Positions 35,885 to 49,145 are shown, counted from the first letter of the stretch. The stretch: 64,000 bases of DNA from Mesoplasma photuris ATCC 49581 (GCF_000702725.1 NZ_JNJI01000002.1:248001-312000), one strand, 5' to 3'. Made by a program: numbers and translations. Notes: a model not told the origin generated them from the letters alone.

Positions 35885-36139
35885 ATGGGAGCAACAGAAA
35901 TATTATGCATAGTAGGAATTGTTCTTTCACTTTCTTGCATCATTGGTGGAACCATATTTTTTATTAAAAAACGTACGCATAATAAAAGAAGCGAACAAGG
36001 TTCTTTTAAAGCTACATATAGAAAAGGGACCGAAAAAACTTTTACACAAGTTTTAAGAGGTTTTCCGAACTGATTTATGTCATTAGTTATATTTGCTGGA
36101 GGAGTTATTCTATTAGCTTGTATAGCAATATTAATTTAA
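35885..36139 (+). CDS. Small two-span membrane protein in the PTS operon
   Basis: 84 residues, interrupted by one TGA. Predicted membrane segments at about 5-27 and 62-83 flank a basic loop (KKRTHNKRSEQ...). AAGGAG lies upstream of the ATG. No family recognised. It lies between the isomerase and the EIICB gene with short gaps on both sides, so it is co-transcribed; a role with the PTS permease is only suggested by position. Confidence 0.75.
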
Positions 36140-36157
36140 AAGAGAAAGGTTTTAAAT

Positions 36158-38260
36158 ATGTTAGGATTTAACAAATTAAAACGCTCGGGTTCTACTGTTA
36201 CTAATAGTAGAAACGAGAGCGTAGGTAATTTGAATACTAAAAACGGTTTTAAAGCTTCAATGAGTAAAATGGGGGTTGGGTTACAAAATTTAGGTAAATC
36301 ATTAATTTACCCAATTGCAGTTTTACCATTTGCTGCATTATTAAATCGTTTTGGTGCCTTAGCAATGGAATTAAATCCAATTGAAGATGGTGTTAAAAAC
36401 GCTGGTTATTGAATTGGTTTCATTCTTAACACACCAGGTAAAATAGTATTTGATCAAATTGCCTTATTATTCGCAATCGGAACCGCTTTTGGTCTAAGTA
36501 AGGATCAAAGGGGTGAGGTTGCATTAGTATCGGCTGTATTGTACTTTATTCTGATGGCCTTCTTAGCACAAGGCGGACTTGCAGAATTACTATACAGTAA
36601 AGTACAAAACTTAGAAATTTATGAAAAAGTAGGAGATACTTGAGTATTAAATCAAGATTCTGGTTTATCAGGACTATTCTATGTTCCTGTGTATGAATCT
36701 GTAGATATTGGTAATGGATCTCCAGAAGCTGTTGTAACTGGAGGACAATATATCTTAAACATTGGTGTTTTAGGAGGTATTGTTTCTGGGGTTACTTCAG
36801 CTAAAATGTACAATAAATTCTCAGGAGTTAAATTGCATGCATCTCTTTCATTCTTTGGTGGAAGAAGATTTGTGCCTATGATTATTTTATTAATCTCAGT
36901 ACCAATCGCATTCGCATTCGCAATTATTTGACCATGAATTCAATTTGGTTTAGTATCATTTGGAGGATTATTAGCAGAAGATTCTTGAGCTATTCCAGGT
37001 ACATTTATTTATGCATTCTTAAATAGATTAGCACAACCATTTGGTGTTCACCACATCATTAACACATTCTTATGATTCCAAATGCCAATTGAAGGTAATG
37101 TAATTACTTCAATTGAAGGAAAAGTTGTACTGGATGAAAATTTCCTTAGTGCAAGTATGTGACTTGATGAAGCAATTGGAAACATTCAAAATGGATTTTC
37201 AAATGCTGGAGTTGATGCATTAAATAGAATTACAGAAAACTGAAGCACAAGTGTTCAATTTGTATATGGTGAACATGAACAAAATGCAGAACTATTTAAC
37301 AAATACTTCTCATGAAAAGAAGGAATGGTTGCTGATTCACAAGGAACAATAATTCCTGGTAAAGATGGTCTATATACAGTAATGGGAGATATTAATGCTT
37401 TCCAAAAAGGATTAATATCTGGAACATTCCAAACAGGATTCTTCCCTCTATACTGAGGTGGATTAACTGGTGCTGCACTTGCTATGACAATGGCTGCACC
37501 TAAAAATAAACGTAAAGAAGTTGGAACTTTCTTCTTAGGAGTTGGTTTAGTAGCTGCTCTTACAGGAATTGATGAACCATTATTCTTCTCATTTACATTC
37601 GTAGCACCTATTTTATGAATGTATAACGCATTATTCACAGCTATATTTGCAATGGCTGGTGTTGCAATGCATATTCACGTTGGATTTGGTTTCTCAGGAG
37701 GTATGATTGACTACATCATTTCATTCATGCAAGCTTGAGGATCATGACAATGAGAATCAGTTGTTAATGGAGGAATTTACTCAATTACATCTAACCCATT
37801 ATGATTATTAGCTATTGCTGCGGTAATGTTCCCAGTTTACTACTTCTCATTCTACTTCACAATCAAAAAAATGAATTTAAAAACTCCTGGTCGTGAAGAA
37901 GAATCATCTGAAGAAATAACTGTTGAATTGAAAGCTGTTGATCTCAAATCCGATGACAAATATGAAGTCATCGCACAAAATATAGCAAATATTGTTGGAT
38001 TAGACAATGTTACATCTATTGGACACTGTTCAACTCGTTTACGTCTAAATGTACATGATAATAAGACAGGAACAACAGAAACATTCAGAAAGGCGGGAGC
38101 TGCTGGAGTTGTTAAAGTTGGAACTGAAGGATTACAAATCATTATTGGTACAGATGTAGAACACGTAGCTAACGCATTCCAAAAATTATATGATGAACAT
38201 ATAGTATTGACAAAAAACTCTGTTAAAAAAACAAAAGAATTAGCAGAAAACAAAAAATAA
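36158..38260 (+). CDS. PTS transporter EIICB, glucose/N-acetylglucosamine superfamily
   Basis: 700 residues. After a polar N-terminus of about 40 residues comes the EIIC channel (about 45-575) with the features of the glucose superfamily: LGKSLIYPIAVLPFAALLNRFG, QPFGVHHIINTFLWFQ and the loop GIDEPLFFSFTFVAP (about 475-490). The EIIB domain follows (about 600-680) with the phosphorylation cysteine in IGHCSTRLRL. No EIIA domain is fused, so EIIA must come from elsewhere. The EIIC has a long insertion (about 330-430) rich in Asn and Glu. The sugar cannot be read from sequence; the operon partners point to an amino sugar or a hexose that is isomerised. Confidence 0.88.
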
Positions 38261-38276
38261 TATAATTATTATGAAA

Positions 38277-38305
38277 ATTATACTTCCTTGCATAGGGAGT
38301 ATAAT
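38277..38305 (+). promoter_or_regulatory. Hairpin between EIICB and aldolase genes
   Basis: ATTATACTTCC (38277-38287) pairs with GGGAGTATAAT (38295-38305, one G-T), loop of seven. No T tract follows. A second dyad, TATTTC/GAAATA, lies just downstream (about 38319-38336). They may process or attenuate the mRNA; TATAAT in the 3' arm could also serve as a -10 box. Confidence 0.45.
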
Positions 38306-38354
38306 TTATTTATGGACATATTTCGTATATGAAATAATAGAAAGTTGGGTAAAA

Positions 38355-39194
38355 ATGAAAAGCGATTTTAAAAAGGAACTTTTAAAAGCAAAAAAAGAGG
38401 GTTATGCAATTCCTGCCTTTAATTTTGATAATTTAGAAATGGCAAAAGGAATTATTGCTGCAGCAGATGAAACAAACCACCCAGTTATATTAATGGTTAC
38501 AGAATCAGCTGCTAAGTATATGGGCTTAGATTTTGTTTATGAAATCGGAAGAATAGCTGTTAAAACTTCTAAAGCACCTATTTTACTTTTTTGAGATCAT
38601 GGATTCGATATTGAACTAATTAAAAGAGCATGTGATAATGGGTTTGACGCGGTTATGTTAGATTCTTCAATGAAGCCATTTGATATCAATGTAAAAGAAA
38701 CTATTGAAGTTGTTGAATATGCACACGCACGCGGTGTTTATGTTGAATCAGAAATTGGCCATGTTGGTGGAAAAGAAGATGATAGAGAATCTAAAGACAA
38801 AGGCTTTACAAATCCTCAAGAAGCAATTGAATTTAATAAATTAACAAAAGTGGATGCATTAGCAATTGCGGCAGGAACAAGTCACGGTCTTTTTAAATCT
38901 AAACCAGAACTACAGTATGATCTAATTGAGGAAATCGTTAATTCTATTGATACACCGGTTGTTTTACACGGATCAAGTGGAGTTCCCCACGAAGCACTAC
39001 AAAAAGCTATCTCATTAGGTATTGTAAAAGTTAATATTGGAACAGATTTAAAAATTGCAAATGCAAAAGCAGTTTGTGAATGATTTGATCAAAATGAAAA
39101 TGGATATGATGCAAGAAAATTTGGTCAAGCAGCAATTGATGCAGTAAAAAATGCTGCAATTGAAAAAATTAATGTATTTAAAAACATTAACTAA
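38355..39194 (+). CDS. Class II fructose/tagatose-bisphosphate aldolase
   Basis: 279 residues from ATG 38355; the weak GTTGGG is the only ribosome-binding site candidate, and an upstream in-frame ATG would add an implausible hydrophobic leader. Zinc and active-site features: DHG with His-82, GTSHG with His-178, HGSSG with His-205, VMLDSS with Asp-103, and VESEIGHVGG. The family includes Fba, GatY and KbaY; its place after AgaS and a PTS suits either a tagatose or a fructose bisphosphate. Last gene of the operon. Confidence 0.9.
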
Positions 39195-39200
39195 AACCTT

Positions 39201-39225
39201 AAAGACACAATGGTGTCTTTTTGTT
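39201..39225 (+). terminator. Terminator of the AgaS-PTS-aldolase operon
   Basis: AAAGACAC (39201-39208), AATG loop, GTGTCTTT (39213-39220), then T-rich. Confidence 0.9.
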
Positions 39226-39249
39226 TGTTCAAATTGTAATCAAGTCTAT

Positions 39250-39255
39250 TATAAT
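39250..39255 (+). promoter_or_regulatory. -10 box of the nox-lplA-pdh-pta-ackA operon
   Basis: TATAAT about 100 bases before nox. The leader contains an inverted repeat TAGAAAT (39259-39265) / ATTTCTA (39288-39294). No standard -35 at 17 bases. Confidence 0.5.
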
Positions 39256-39352
39256 GACTAGAAATAATATAAAATAATAGTGGAATAATTTCTACGAAAA
39301 ATTATATTTAATGGAATTATTTTTAAAATTATTTTAAAACAAGGAGAACGAT

Positions 39353-40711
39353 ATGAAAACTATTGTTATAGGAACTAATCATGCTGGTACAACAGCAACA
39401 AGAACGTTAAAACGTTTAAATCCTGAAATGGAAGTTACAACTTACGATAAAGGAGAAAACATCTCATTCTTAGGATGTGGAATCGCTTTATGAGTTAAAG
39501 GTGAAGTAAAAGACCCTCAAGGATTATTTTACGCATCACCAAAAGTTTTAGCTGAAGAAGGAATTACAGTTAAAATGGGACATGAATGAATCGGCTTAGA
39601 TGCTGCTAATAAAACAGTTAAAATCAAAAATTTAGCAACAGGAGAAATCTTTGATGATAAATATGATAACTTAATTTTAGCTACAGGATCATGACCAATT
39701 ATCCCACCAATTCCAGGGATTGATTTAAATGGTGTACAAATTTGTAAAAATTATACACACGCAAAAATTATTCAAGAAAAAAACTTAGACAAATCAATTA
39801 AAAAAGTTACTGTTGTTGGAGCAGGATACATTGGTGTTGAATTGGTTGAAGCTTTTGCTGAATTTGGTAAAGAGGTTACATTAATCGATGTTGCTGATAG
39901 AATTATGCCAGCATATTACGATGAAGAATTCACTTCATTAATGGAAAAACGTATGGTTGACAATGGAATTACTATGGCTTTAGGACAAATGGTTAAAGAG
40001 TTCAAAGGTAAAGATGGAAAAGTTACTCACGTTGTTACTGATAAAGGTGAAATTGCAACTGACTTTGTAATTTTCTCAGTAGGTATTAAACCACAAACTG
40101 AATTATTAAAAGGACAAGTTGAATTAAACGAACGTGGAGCAATTAAAGCAAATGATTACATGCAAACATCAGATAAAAATATTTATGCTGTTGGTGATTG
40201 TGTTGAATTATATAACATCGCAACAAATACACATGGCCCAATTGCTTTGGCAACAACTGCTGTTAGAACAGGAATTATTGCTGCAGCAAACATTGCAAAC
40301 GGAAACTCATTAAAATCACCAGGATTTACAGGAGCTAACGGAATTCAAATATTTGATTTCAAAATGGCATCAGTTGGAGTATCTGTTGAAGGTGCTAAAC
40401 GTATGGGTATGGAAGTTGAAGAAAAATTCTTCACAGATAATGATCGTCCAGAATTCATGTCAACAACTAAACAAGTTTGATTCAAAGTAATTTGAGACAA
40501 AAAAACACGTAGAATTGTTGGAGCTCAAATAGCATCAGAAAATAACCATACAGAAGTTATGTACATGATGGCATTAGGAATTCAAAAAGGATTAACAATT
40601 GATGAATTGCCTCTCGTTGATATTTTCTTCTTACCACACTTCAATAAACCATATAACTTTGTAACACTAGCTGGTTTAGAAGTTTTAGGACTAAACTACT
40701 TTAAAAAATAA
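39353..40711 (+). CDS. nox: NADH oxidase (water-forming type)
   Basis: 452 residues of the NAD(P)H oxidase/CoA-disulfide reductase flavoprotein family. The N-terminal FAD motif is IVIGTNHAGTTA, the redox Cys-42 is in FLGCGIALW, the NAD-binding motif is VTVVGAGYIGVELVEAF, and the second FAD site is IYAVGDCVEL. Cys-42 with this surrounding sequence is typical of Nox that reduces O2 to water. It would reoxidise the NADH made by glycolysis and the downstream PDH. First gene of an operon of about 10 kb; AAGGAG precedes the ATG. Confidence 0.9.
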
Positions 40712-41712
40712 TGTTAAGTTTATTAATTTCCAACATAACAGATCCTCGTTATAATTTAGCAACAGAAGAATATTTGACTTATACTAAAAAGATAAAGAAT
40801 CCAATTTTCTTTTTATGACAAAACAATAACACAATTGTTGTTGGTAGAAATCAAAACACATTTGCTGAAATAAACTTGGAGCAAGCTCAAAAAGACGAAG
40901 TAAACATCGTGCGAAGAAACACTGGAGGAGGAACGGTTTATCAAGATTTAGGAAATATTTGTTTCTCATCTATTTTCTTCAAAGATGATAAATCTTCATC
41001 TCAAGATAATTTTAAAAAAAGCCTTGAACCAATCATTCAATTTTTAAAATCAAAGAATATTAATGCACAATTTTCGGGAAGAAATGACATAGAGGTTGAT
41101 GGAAAAAAAATCTCTGGAAATGCCCAACTTAAAACTAGTGAAAGAATTTTAGAACACGGAACACTATTATATGATGTAGATTTATCTAAACTTAAAAATT
41201 ATTTGAATGTGGATAGAACTAAAATGGAAACTAAAAAAATATCCTCAGTGGTATCAAGAGTTACAAACATTGTTGATTTATTAAATGAAAAAAGCGATGT
41301 CAATTCTTTTAAAAATGATTTAAAAGAATTTTATAAAAATAGTGAAGAAGTTGAAGAAATTACTCTAAATAATAACGATTTAGAAAAAATTGAAGAATTG
41401 GTTGTTAAAAAATATAGTAATTGAGAGTGAACATTTGGTAAAAATGGAACTTTCAATAAAATGAATAAAATTTATATTCCAGGATTTGGATTAATTGAAA
41501 TAGATATCCAAACTGAAGATGGAATTATTAAAGATATTAAGTTTTATGGTGATTTTATGGGTTATCATGGAACTGAAAAATTAGAAGCTGATTTGATCGG
41601 CAAAAACTACAGTATCCCCGTTATCAGAGAAATACTTGAATCATCTAACTTGATTGAAGTGTTTGGAGATAACGTAGATATTAATCAAATTCAAGAATTA
41701 ATTTTCACATAG
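40711..41712 (+). CDS. lplA: Lipoate-protein ligase A
   Basis: 333 residues. Catalytic-domain motifs include RYNLATEEYL, NTIVVGRNQN, IVRRNTGGGTVYQDLGN (lipoate pocket) and DIEVDGKKISGNAQ (lysine loop). A smaller C-terminal domain follows from about residue 250. It attaches scavenged lipoate to lipoyl domains, whose only carriers in this window are PdhC and PdhD encoded just downstream. The start overlaps the nox stop by one base (TAATG). Confidence 0.93.
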
Positions 41713-41720
41713 GAGGAAAA

Positions 41721-42830
41721 ATGAAATATATCGGTAAATTCGATCCATTAAAAGACGAATGCGTTCGTGTAATGGATGAAAATGGAAAAATCATCAATCC
41801 AAAATTAATGCCTAAAATTTCTAATGAAAAAGTATTAGAAGCTTATAAATTAATGAATCTTTCAAGAAGACAAGATGATTTCCAAAACAAAGCACAAAGA
41901 CAAGGAAGACTATTATCTTTCTTAACATCAACAGGTCAAGAAGCTACAGAAGTTGCATATGCAATGCAACTTGTTAAAGGGCTTGATTGATTTGCTCCAG
42001 CATATAGAAACAATGCTGCTTGAATTACTTTAGGAATGCCAATTCATAAAATAATGCAATATTGAGTTGGAAACGAAAATGGTGCAAAATCTCCAGATGG
42101 AATTAACTTATTACCAATTAACATCGTTATTGGATCACAATTTTCACAAGCAGCAGGAATTGCTTTTGCTGAAAAATATAAAGGTGGTAAAGGAATAGCG
42201 ATGACAACTACTGGTGATGGTGGTATGTCAGAAGGTGAAACTTATGAAGCTATGAACTTTGCAAAAATTCATGAAGTTCCTTGTGTTTTCATCGCAGAAA
42301 ACAACAAGTGAGCAATTTCAACACCTGTTATTGAACAAACTAAATCTTTAAATATTGCTGTTAAAGCGATTGCGTCAGGAATCCCTTCAATTAAAGTTGA
42401 CGGAAACGACTTTTTTGCTTCATACGCAGTATTTGAAGAAGCGGCAAACTTTGCACGTGGTGGAAATGGTCCGGTTTTTGTTGAAGCAGACACATATAGA
42501 CTTGGAGCACACTCTTCATCAGATAATCCTGATATTTACCGTGATCCAAAAGAATTTGAAGAAGCTAAAAAACGTGATCCACTACCAAGATTAAAAGCTT
42601 GATTAATGGATAACAAACTATGAACTGATGCTGACCAAGAAGCACTAGATGCAGAACAAGATAAACACATTAGAGCTGAGTTTGATTACATGGAAGCAAA
42701 CAAAGATTATGATTTAAAAGATATTTTCCAATATACATATGCAGAAATGACACCACAATTAGAAGAACAATATGAAGAAGCTAAGGCTTTCTTTGAACAA
42801 TACCCAGACTCAAAAGGAGGACACCACTAA
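41721..42830 (+). CDS. pdhA: Pyruvate dehydrogenase E1 alpha subunit
   Basis: 369 residues across several TGA codons. The thiamine-diphosphate motif is TTGDGGMSEGETYEAMNFAK followed by an NNKWAIST-like end (GDG...NN), and RQGRLLSFLTSTGQEATEV is the E1-alpha signature region. With PdhB it decarboxylates pyruvate and passes the acetyl group to the E2 lipoyl domain. AGGAGG precedes the ATG; its stop overlaps the pdhB start by one base. Confidence 0.95.
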
Positions 42831-43819
42831 TGGCAGTTATTAATAATATTACAGCGGTAACAAACGCTTTAGAGGTAGCAATGGAACGTAACGATAAAGT
42901 TGTCGTTTATGGAGAAGATGCTGGTTTCGAAGGAGGAGTTTTCAGAGCTACTCAAGGTTTACAAAAAAAATTCGGAATCGAAAGATGTTTTAATGCCCCA
43001 ATTTCAGAAGCAATTTTTGTTGGTGCTGCAATTGGAATGGCAATTAACGGAATGAACCCAGTTGTTGAATTACAATTTGAAGGTTTAGGAAGAGCATCAT
43101 TACAAAATATCACAACACACTTGGGACGTTACAGAAACCGTACACGTGGTAAATATACTTTACCAATGGTTATTCGTACACCAATGGGTGGAGGAATTAG
43201 TGCGTTAGAACACCACTCAGAAGCTTTAGAAGCATTATATGCACATACAGCAGGTCTTAAAGTGGTTGTTCCATCAACACCTTATGATACAAAAGGTTTA
43301 TTATTAGCAGCAATTGAATCACCAGATCCAGTTATTGTTATGGAACCTACAAAACTATATCGTGCTTTCAAACAAGAAGTACCAGATGGTTACTACACTG
43401 TACCAATTGGTGAAGGTTATAAAATTACAGAAGGAAACGATGTAACTATTGTAACTTATGGTGCACAAACTGTAGATTGTCAAAAAGCATTAGAAATTAT
43501 CAAAGCTTCTAATCCAGAAATTTCTGCAGAATTAATTGATTTACGTACAATTTCGCCATGAGATAGAAAAATGGTATTTGAATCTGTTAAAAAAACAGGA
43601 AGATTAATTGTTGTTCATGAAGCTGTTAAATCATTCTCAGTTTCATCAGAAATTATTGCAGCAGTAAATGAAAACTGTTTCGAATATTTAAAAGCTCCTT
43701 TAGCGAGAGTTACAGGTTACGATGTAAATATTCCATTTGTACGTGGTGAAGGATATCACCAAGTAAATCCACAAAAAATTGCTGAACAAATTAAAAAAAC
43801 AGTAGGATTTAAATTTTAA
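42830..43819 (+). CDS. pdhB: Pyruvate dehydrogenase E1 beta subunit
   Basis: 329 residues. It begins with the transketolase-like pyrimidine domain (VVYGEDAGFEGGVFRATQGLQKKFG, RCFNAPISEAIFVGAAIGMA, ELQFEGLGRA) and ends with the transketolase C-terminal domain (VPIGEGYKITEGNDVTIVTYG). It forms a heterotetramer with PdhA. GGAGG overlaps the end of pdhA, and pdhC follows after 15 bases. Confidence 0.95.
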
Positions 43820-43822
43820 AGA

Positions 43823-44172
43823 AAGGGAGAATATATGTTTAAAGTAAAATTCGCAGACATCGGTGAAGGATTAACTGAAGGAAAAGTAACTGAAGTTTTA
43901 GTTAAAGTCGGTGATTCAGTTAAAATGGGAGATTCATTATTCCATGTTGAAACTGATAAAGTAAATTCAGAAATTCCTGCACCAGTTGATGGTAAAGTTG
44001 CTGAAATATTGGTAAAAGCTGATGAAGAAATAAAAGTAGGGCAAGTTGTTTTTATTATTGATGACGGATCAAAATCTACTGAAGATGTTGTTTCTAAAGA
44101 AAAACCAGTTGAAGTAGTTAAAGAAGAAAATGCTTCAGTTGTTGGATCGACTCCAGTTTCAAATGATGTAAT
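43823..44172 (+). repeat. Lipoyl-domain duplication, copy 1 (second copy about 45116-45445)
   Basis: The ribosome-binding site, start codon and first 78 codons of pdhC recur at the start of pdhD with about six amino-acid changes, and a 17-residue linker motif ([16 protein letters not shown] region) is also shared. DNA identity is high throughout. Confidence 0.85.
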
Positions 44173-45112
44173 TGTTAGAAATATTCCATCAGTTAATGAA
44201 GAAAAATCTTCAGGAGTAATCAAAGCATCTCCTTTAGCAAGAAAAGTGGCAGCTGAGTTAGGTATTGATTTATCTAAAGTAACTGCTTCAGGACCTAATG
44301 GAAGAATTTTAGTAGCTGATATAAAAGGTGGTTCAACTACTGCATCAACTACTGAAAAAACTAACACAGTTTCTCCATCGCCAGTATTTACAGATGGTCA
44401 TAATTTCGAAGAACCATTTACATTTGAATCTAAACCTATGAATGGTATTAGAAAAGCAACTATGAAAGCAATGACATACTCATCAAATTTCAATGCTGCA
44501 TTTACTGGTATGAGAAACATGGACATTACAGAAACATTTGATTTCCGTGGTCAATTAAAAGATGTAGCAGCATCACGTGGAATTAAATTAACATATTTAG
44601 CTTTCATCGTTAAAGCAACAGCTACAGCTTTAAAAGAGATGCCAAATATGAATGTTAGAATTGATTTAGAAAACAACGCAATTCAATATGTTAAAAATAT
44701 TAACATCGGAGTAGCTGTTGATACACCAGATGGTTTAATGGTTCCTGTAATTAAAGGTGTTGATAAAATGTCTGTATTCCAAATTGCAAATAAAATTACT
44801 GAATTAGCTGATAAAGCACGTAACAAAAAACTTTCAATGAAAGAAATGAGTGAAGGAACAGTAACTATTTCAAACTTCGGAAGTGTTGCTTTAGATTATG
44901 CAACACCAATCATAAACTCACCAGAGTCATTAATTATTGGTGTTGGTAACATGACTAAAACACCAACATATATTGGTGAAAATGTAGTTCCAAGATATAT
45001 TATGCCGTTTTCAGCAACAGCTGATCACAGAATTATTGACGGAGCAGATGTAGGAAGATTGTTAGATAAAATTTCTAAACAACTTTCAAACCCAATTATG
45101 TTATTGGTATAG
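43835..45112 (+). CDS. pdhC: Dihydrolipoamide acetyltransferase (PDH E2)
   Basis: 425 residues. One lipoyl domain (1-78) with the lipoylated Lys-42 in ETDKVNS; a linker; the peripheral-subunit-binding domain (about 130-165, ASPLARKVAAELGIDLSKV); and the catalytic core with HRIIDG near the C-terminus (His-398, Asp-402). It forms the core of the PDH complex and transfers acetyl to CoA. The lipoyl domain and an [16 protein letters not shown] linker are almost identical to the start of pdhD. GGGAG precedes the ATG. Confidence 0.95.
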   Translation: MFKVKFADIGEGLTEGKVTEVLVKVGDSVKMGDSLFHVETDKVNSEIPAPVDGKVAEILVKADEEIKVGQVVFIIDDGSKSTEDVVSKEKPVEVVKEENASVVGSTPVSNDVIVRNIPSVNEEKSSGVIKASPLARKVAAELGIDLSKVTASGPNGRILVADIKGGSTTASTTEKTNTVSPSPVFTDGHNFEEPFTFESKPMNGIRKATMKAMTYSSNFNAAFTGMRNMDITETFDFRGQLKDVAASRGIKLTYLAFIVKATATALKEMPNMNVRIDLENNAIQYVKNINIGVAVDTPDGLMVPVIKGVDKMSVFQIANKITELADKARNKKLSMKEMSEGTVTISNFGSVALDYATPIINSPESLIIGVGNMTKTPTYIGENVVPRYIMPFSATADHRIIDGADVGRLLDKISKQLSNPIMLLV

Positions 45113-46936
<1,824 letters not shown>

Positions 46937-46948
46937 AAAGAAGACTAA

Positions 46949-47920
46949 ATGTACTCAATCGAAAAAATAAAAGAATTATTAATTAATGATTCAAACAAAA
47001 AAAGAATTATTTTACCAGAAGGAAATGAATTAAAAATTCAAACAACAGCAAACTTTTTGATTGACGAAAAGATTGCTCAACCAGTTTTAATTTTTAATAC
47101 TAAATCCGAAGTCCCTTCAACTCTTAATAGTGAAGTTGAATTAGTTATCATTGATGAATTTAATAAAAAAGAATTAGTTGATGAATTTATGAAAATACGT
47201 GGTGATAAGGCCACGCTTGAAATGGCTGATAAATTAATGTCACAATCAAATTATATTGCTACAATGCTATTACAAATGGGAAAAGTAGATTCGATGTTAT
47301 GTGGTTTAACATATACAACTGCTGATACATTAAGACCAGCTTTACAAGTGATTAAAACAGCTCCAGGTTATTCTTTAGCTAGTTCAGTTTTCATTATGAA
47401 AAAGGGTGAACAGGCACACTTATTTACAGATTGTGGTTTCAATATTAAACCAAATTCTGATCAGTTAGCAGAAATTACAAAAATGACAGTCAATTTCGCT
47501 AAAGATATGAAAACAGAAAACCCTGAAGCGGTATTGTTGAGTTATTCAACAAACGGTAGTGGATCAGGTGAAGATGTAGTTAAAGTTAGAGAAGCGGTTG
47601 AAAAATTAAAAGCTATGAATGTTGATTTCATTTTTGAAGGTGAAATGCAATTTGATGCAGCCTATGATAAAGAAACTCGTGATAAAAAATTTAAAGGATG
47701 TAAATTAACAAAACAATTACCAGATGTATTTGTTTTCCCAGATATCAATGCTGGAAATATTGGTTATAAAATTGCTCAAAGAATGGGTGGTTGAGAAGCC
47801 ATTGGTCCTTTCGTTCTTGGTTTAAAAAAACCAGTTAACGATTTATCAAGAGGAGCAACTCTAGAAGATGTAAAAAACACAGCTATTATTACTGTGTTTC
47901 AGTCATTAGGAGGTAAATAA
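46949..47920 (+). CDS. pta: Phosphate acetyltransferase
   Basis: 323 residues. It is the catalytic PTA_PTB domain alone, as usual in Firmicutes and Mollicutes. Visible blocks are KRIILPEGNE, GLTYTTADTLRPALQVIKT, FTDCGFNIKPNSDQLAEI, LSYSTNGSGSGEDVVKV and the VFPDINAGNIGYKIAQRMGG end. It converts acetyl-CoA from PDH to acetyl phosphate for AckA. AAAGAAG is a modest ribosome-binding site, 12 bases after pdhD; its stop overlaps the ackA start by one base. Confidence 0.95.
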
Positions 47921-49113
47921 TGATTTTAGTAATTAATGCAGGAAGTAGCTCAATTAAATTTAAATTATTTTCAGTATCTGATATAAAAAATCCATTACCT
48001 ATTTTAGAAGGATTATCTGAAAGAATTGGTGTAGATGGATTTATGAAAATCAAATTCAATAATGAAAAATTTGAGTATTCAAATGCTTTGCCAAATCATG
48101 AAGTTGCTATTGCATTAGTTTTAGAAAAATTTCAAGAACTAGGAGCAATTAAAAATAAAGATGAAATTCATGCAATTGGTTTCAGGGTTGTTCATGGTGG
48201 TAAATTAGCTAAGTCTGTTGTTATAAATGACGAAGTATATCAAATTATTAAAAGTAATATTGAATTAGCACCTTTACATAATCCAGCTGCAATTACAGTA
48301 ATTGATGCAGTTAAAAAAATAATGTCATCAACTAAAATGGTTGCTTGTTTTGATACAGCATTCCATCAAACTATGAATAAAGAAGAATTTTTATACCCAG
48401 TTCCAAATAACTGATATGAAGATTTCGGTGTTCGTAAATATGGTTTCCATGGAATTAGTTATAATTACATAGTTGAAAATTATTCAAAACTAAGTGGAAA
48501 ATCAAAAAATGATTTAAATTTAATTGTTTGTCACTTAGGTAACGGAGCTTCAATTTCTGCTATTAAAAACGGTAAGACAATTGACACAACAATGGGGTTC
48601 ACTCCATTAGCTGGATTGATGATGGGAACAAGATCTGGTGATATTGATCCTTCAATTATTCAATTCATTTGTAAAAAAACAGGAAAAACTGTTGATGAAG
48701 TAACAAATATTTTAAACAAAGAATCTGGCTTACTAGGAATGTCAGGATTATCTGCTGATATGCGTGACGTTCTTGATGCAAACGAAAAAAATGATGAAAA
48801 GGCAAAATTAGCATTAACTAAATATAATCAAATTGTTGCTGATTGAATTGTAAAATTTGCAAATAAATTAGAAGGAAAAGTAGATGCTATTATATTCACT
48901 GCTGGAATAGGTGAAAACTCAGTTCGTACTCGTAAATTTGTGATGAACAATTTACATATTTTAGGGACTGAAATTGATGAAGAAGCAAATCATAACTTTT
49001 CATATGAAGATCATTTATTGGTATCTTCAAAAACTTCAGCTATTCCTGTATATGCTATGAGAACAGATGAAGAAAAAATGATTTGTTTAGATACACTAAA
49101 TCTTACAAAATAA
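47920..49113 (+). CDS. ackA: Acetate kinase
   Basis: 397 residues. ASKHA fold: [16 protein letters not shown] at the N-terminus, [55 protein letters not shown] and FTAGIGENS. It makes ATP and acetate from acetyl phosphate, completing the PDH-Pta-AckA route. GGAGG lies in the end of pta. Last gene of the operon that begins with nox. Confidence 0.97.
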
Positions 49114-49132
49114 GGGATCATTCCCTTTTTTT
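49112..49132 (+). terminator. Terminator of the nox-ackA operon
   Basis: AAGGGA (49112-49117), TCAT loop, TCCCTT (49122-49127), then T; the stem overlaps the ackA stop. Confidence 0.8.
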
Positions 49133-49145
49133 ATTGGATTAAAGG

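Noticed and set aside
36182-36221. Hairpin-like dyad in the first 25 codons of the EIICB gene (TCTACT ... AGTAGA)
   Set aside because: It lies inside clear coding sequence and its outer pairs do not match well; probably codon-driven coincidence.
38271-38354. Upstream ATG extension of the aldolase (28 extra residues)
   Set aside because: The extension is hydrophobic, unlike any class II aldolase, has no ribosome-binding site and crosses a hairpin; ATG 38355 begins the conserved sequence.
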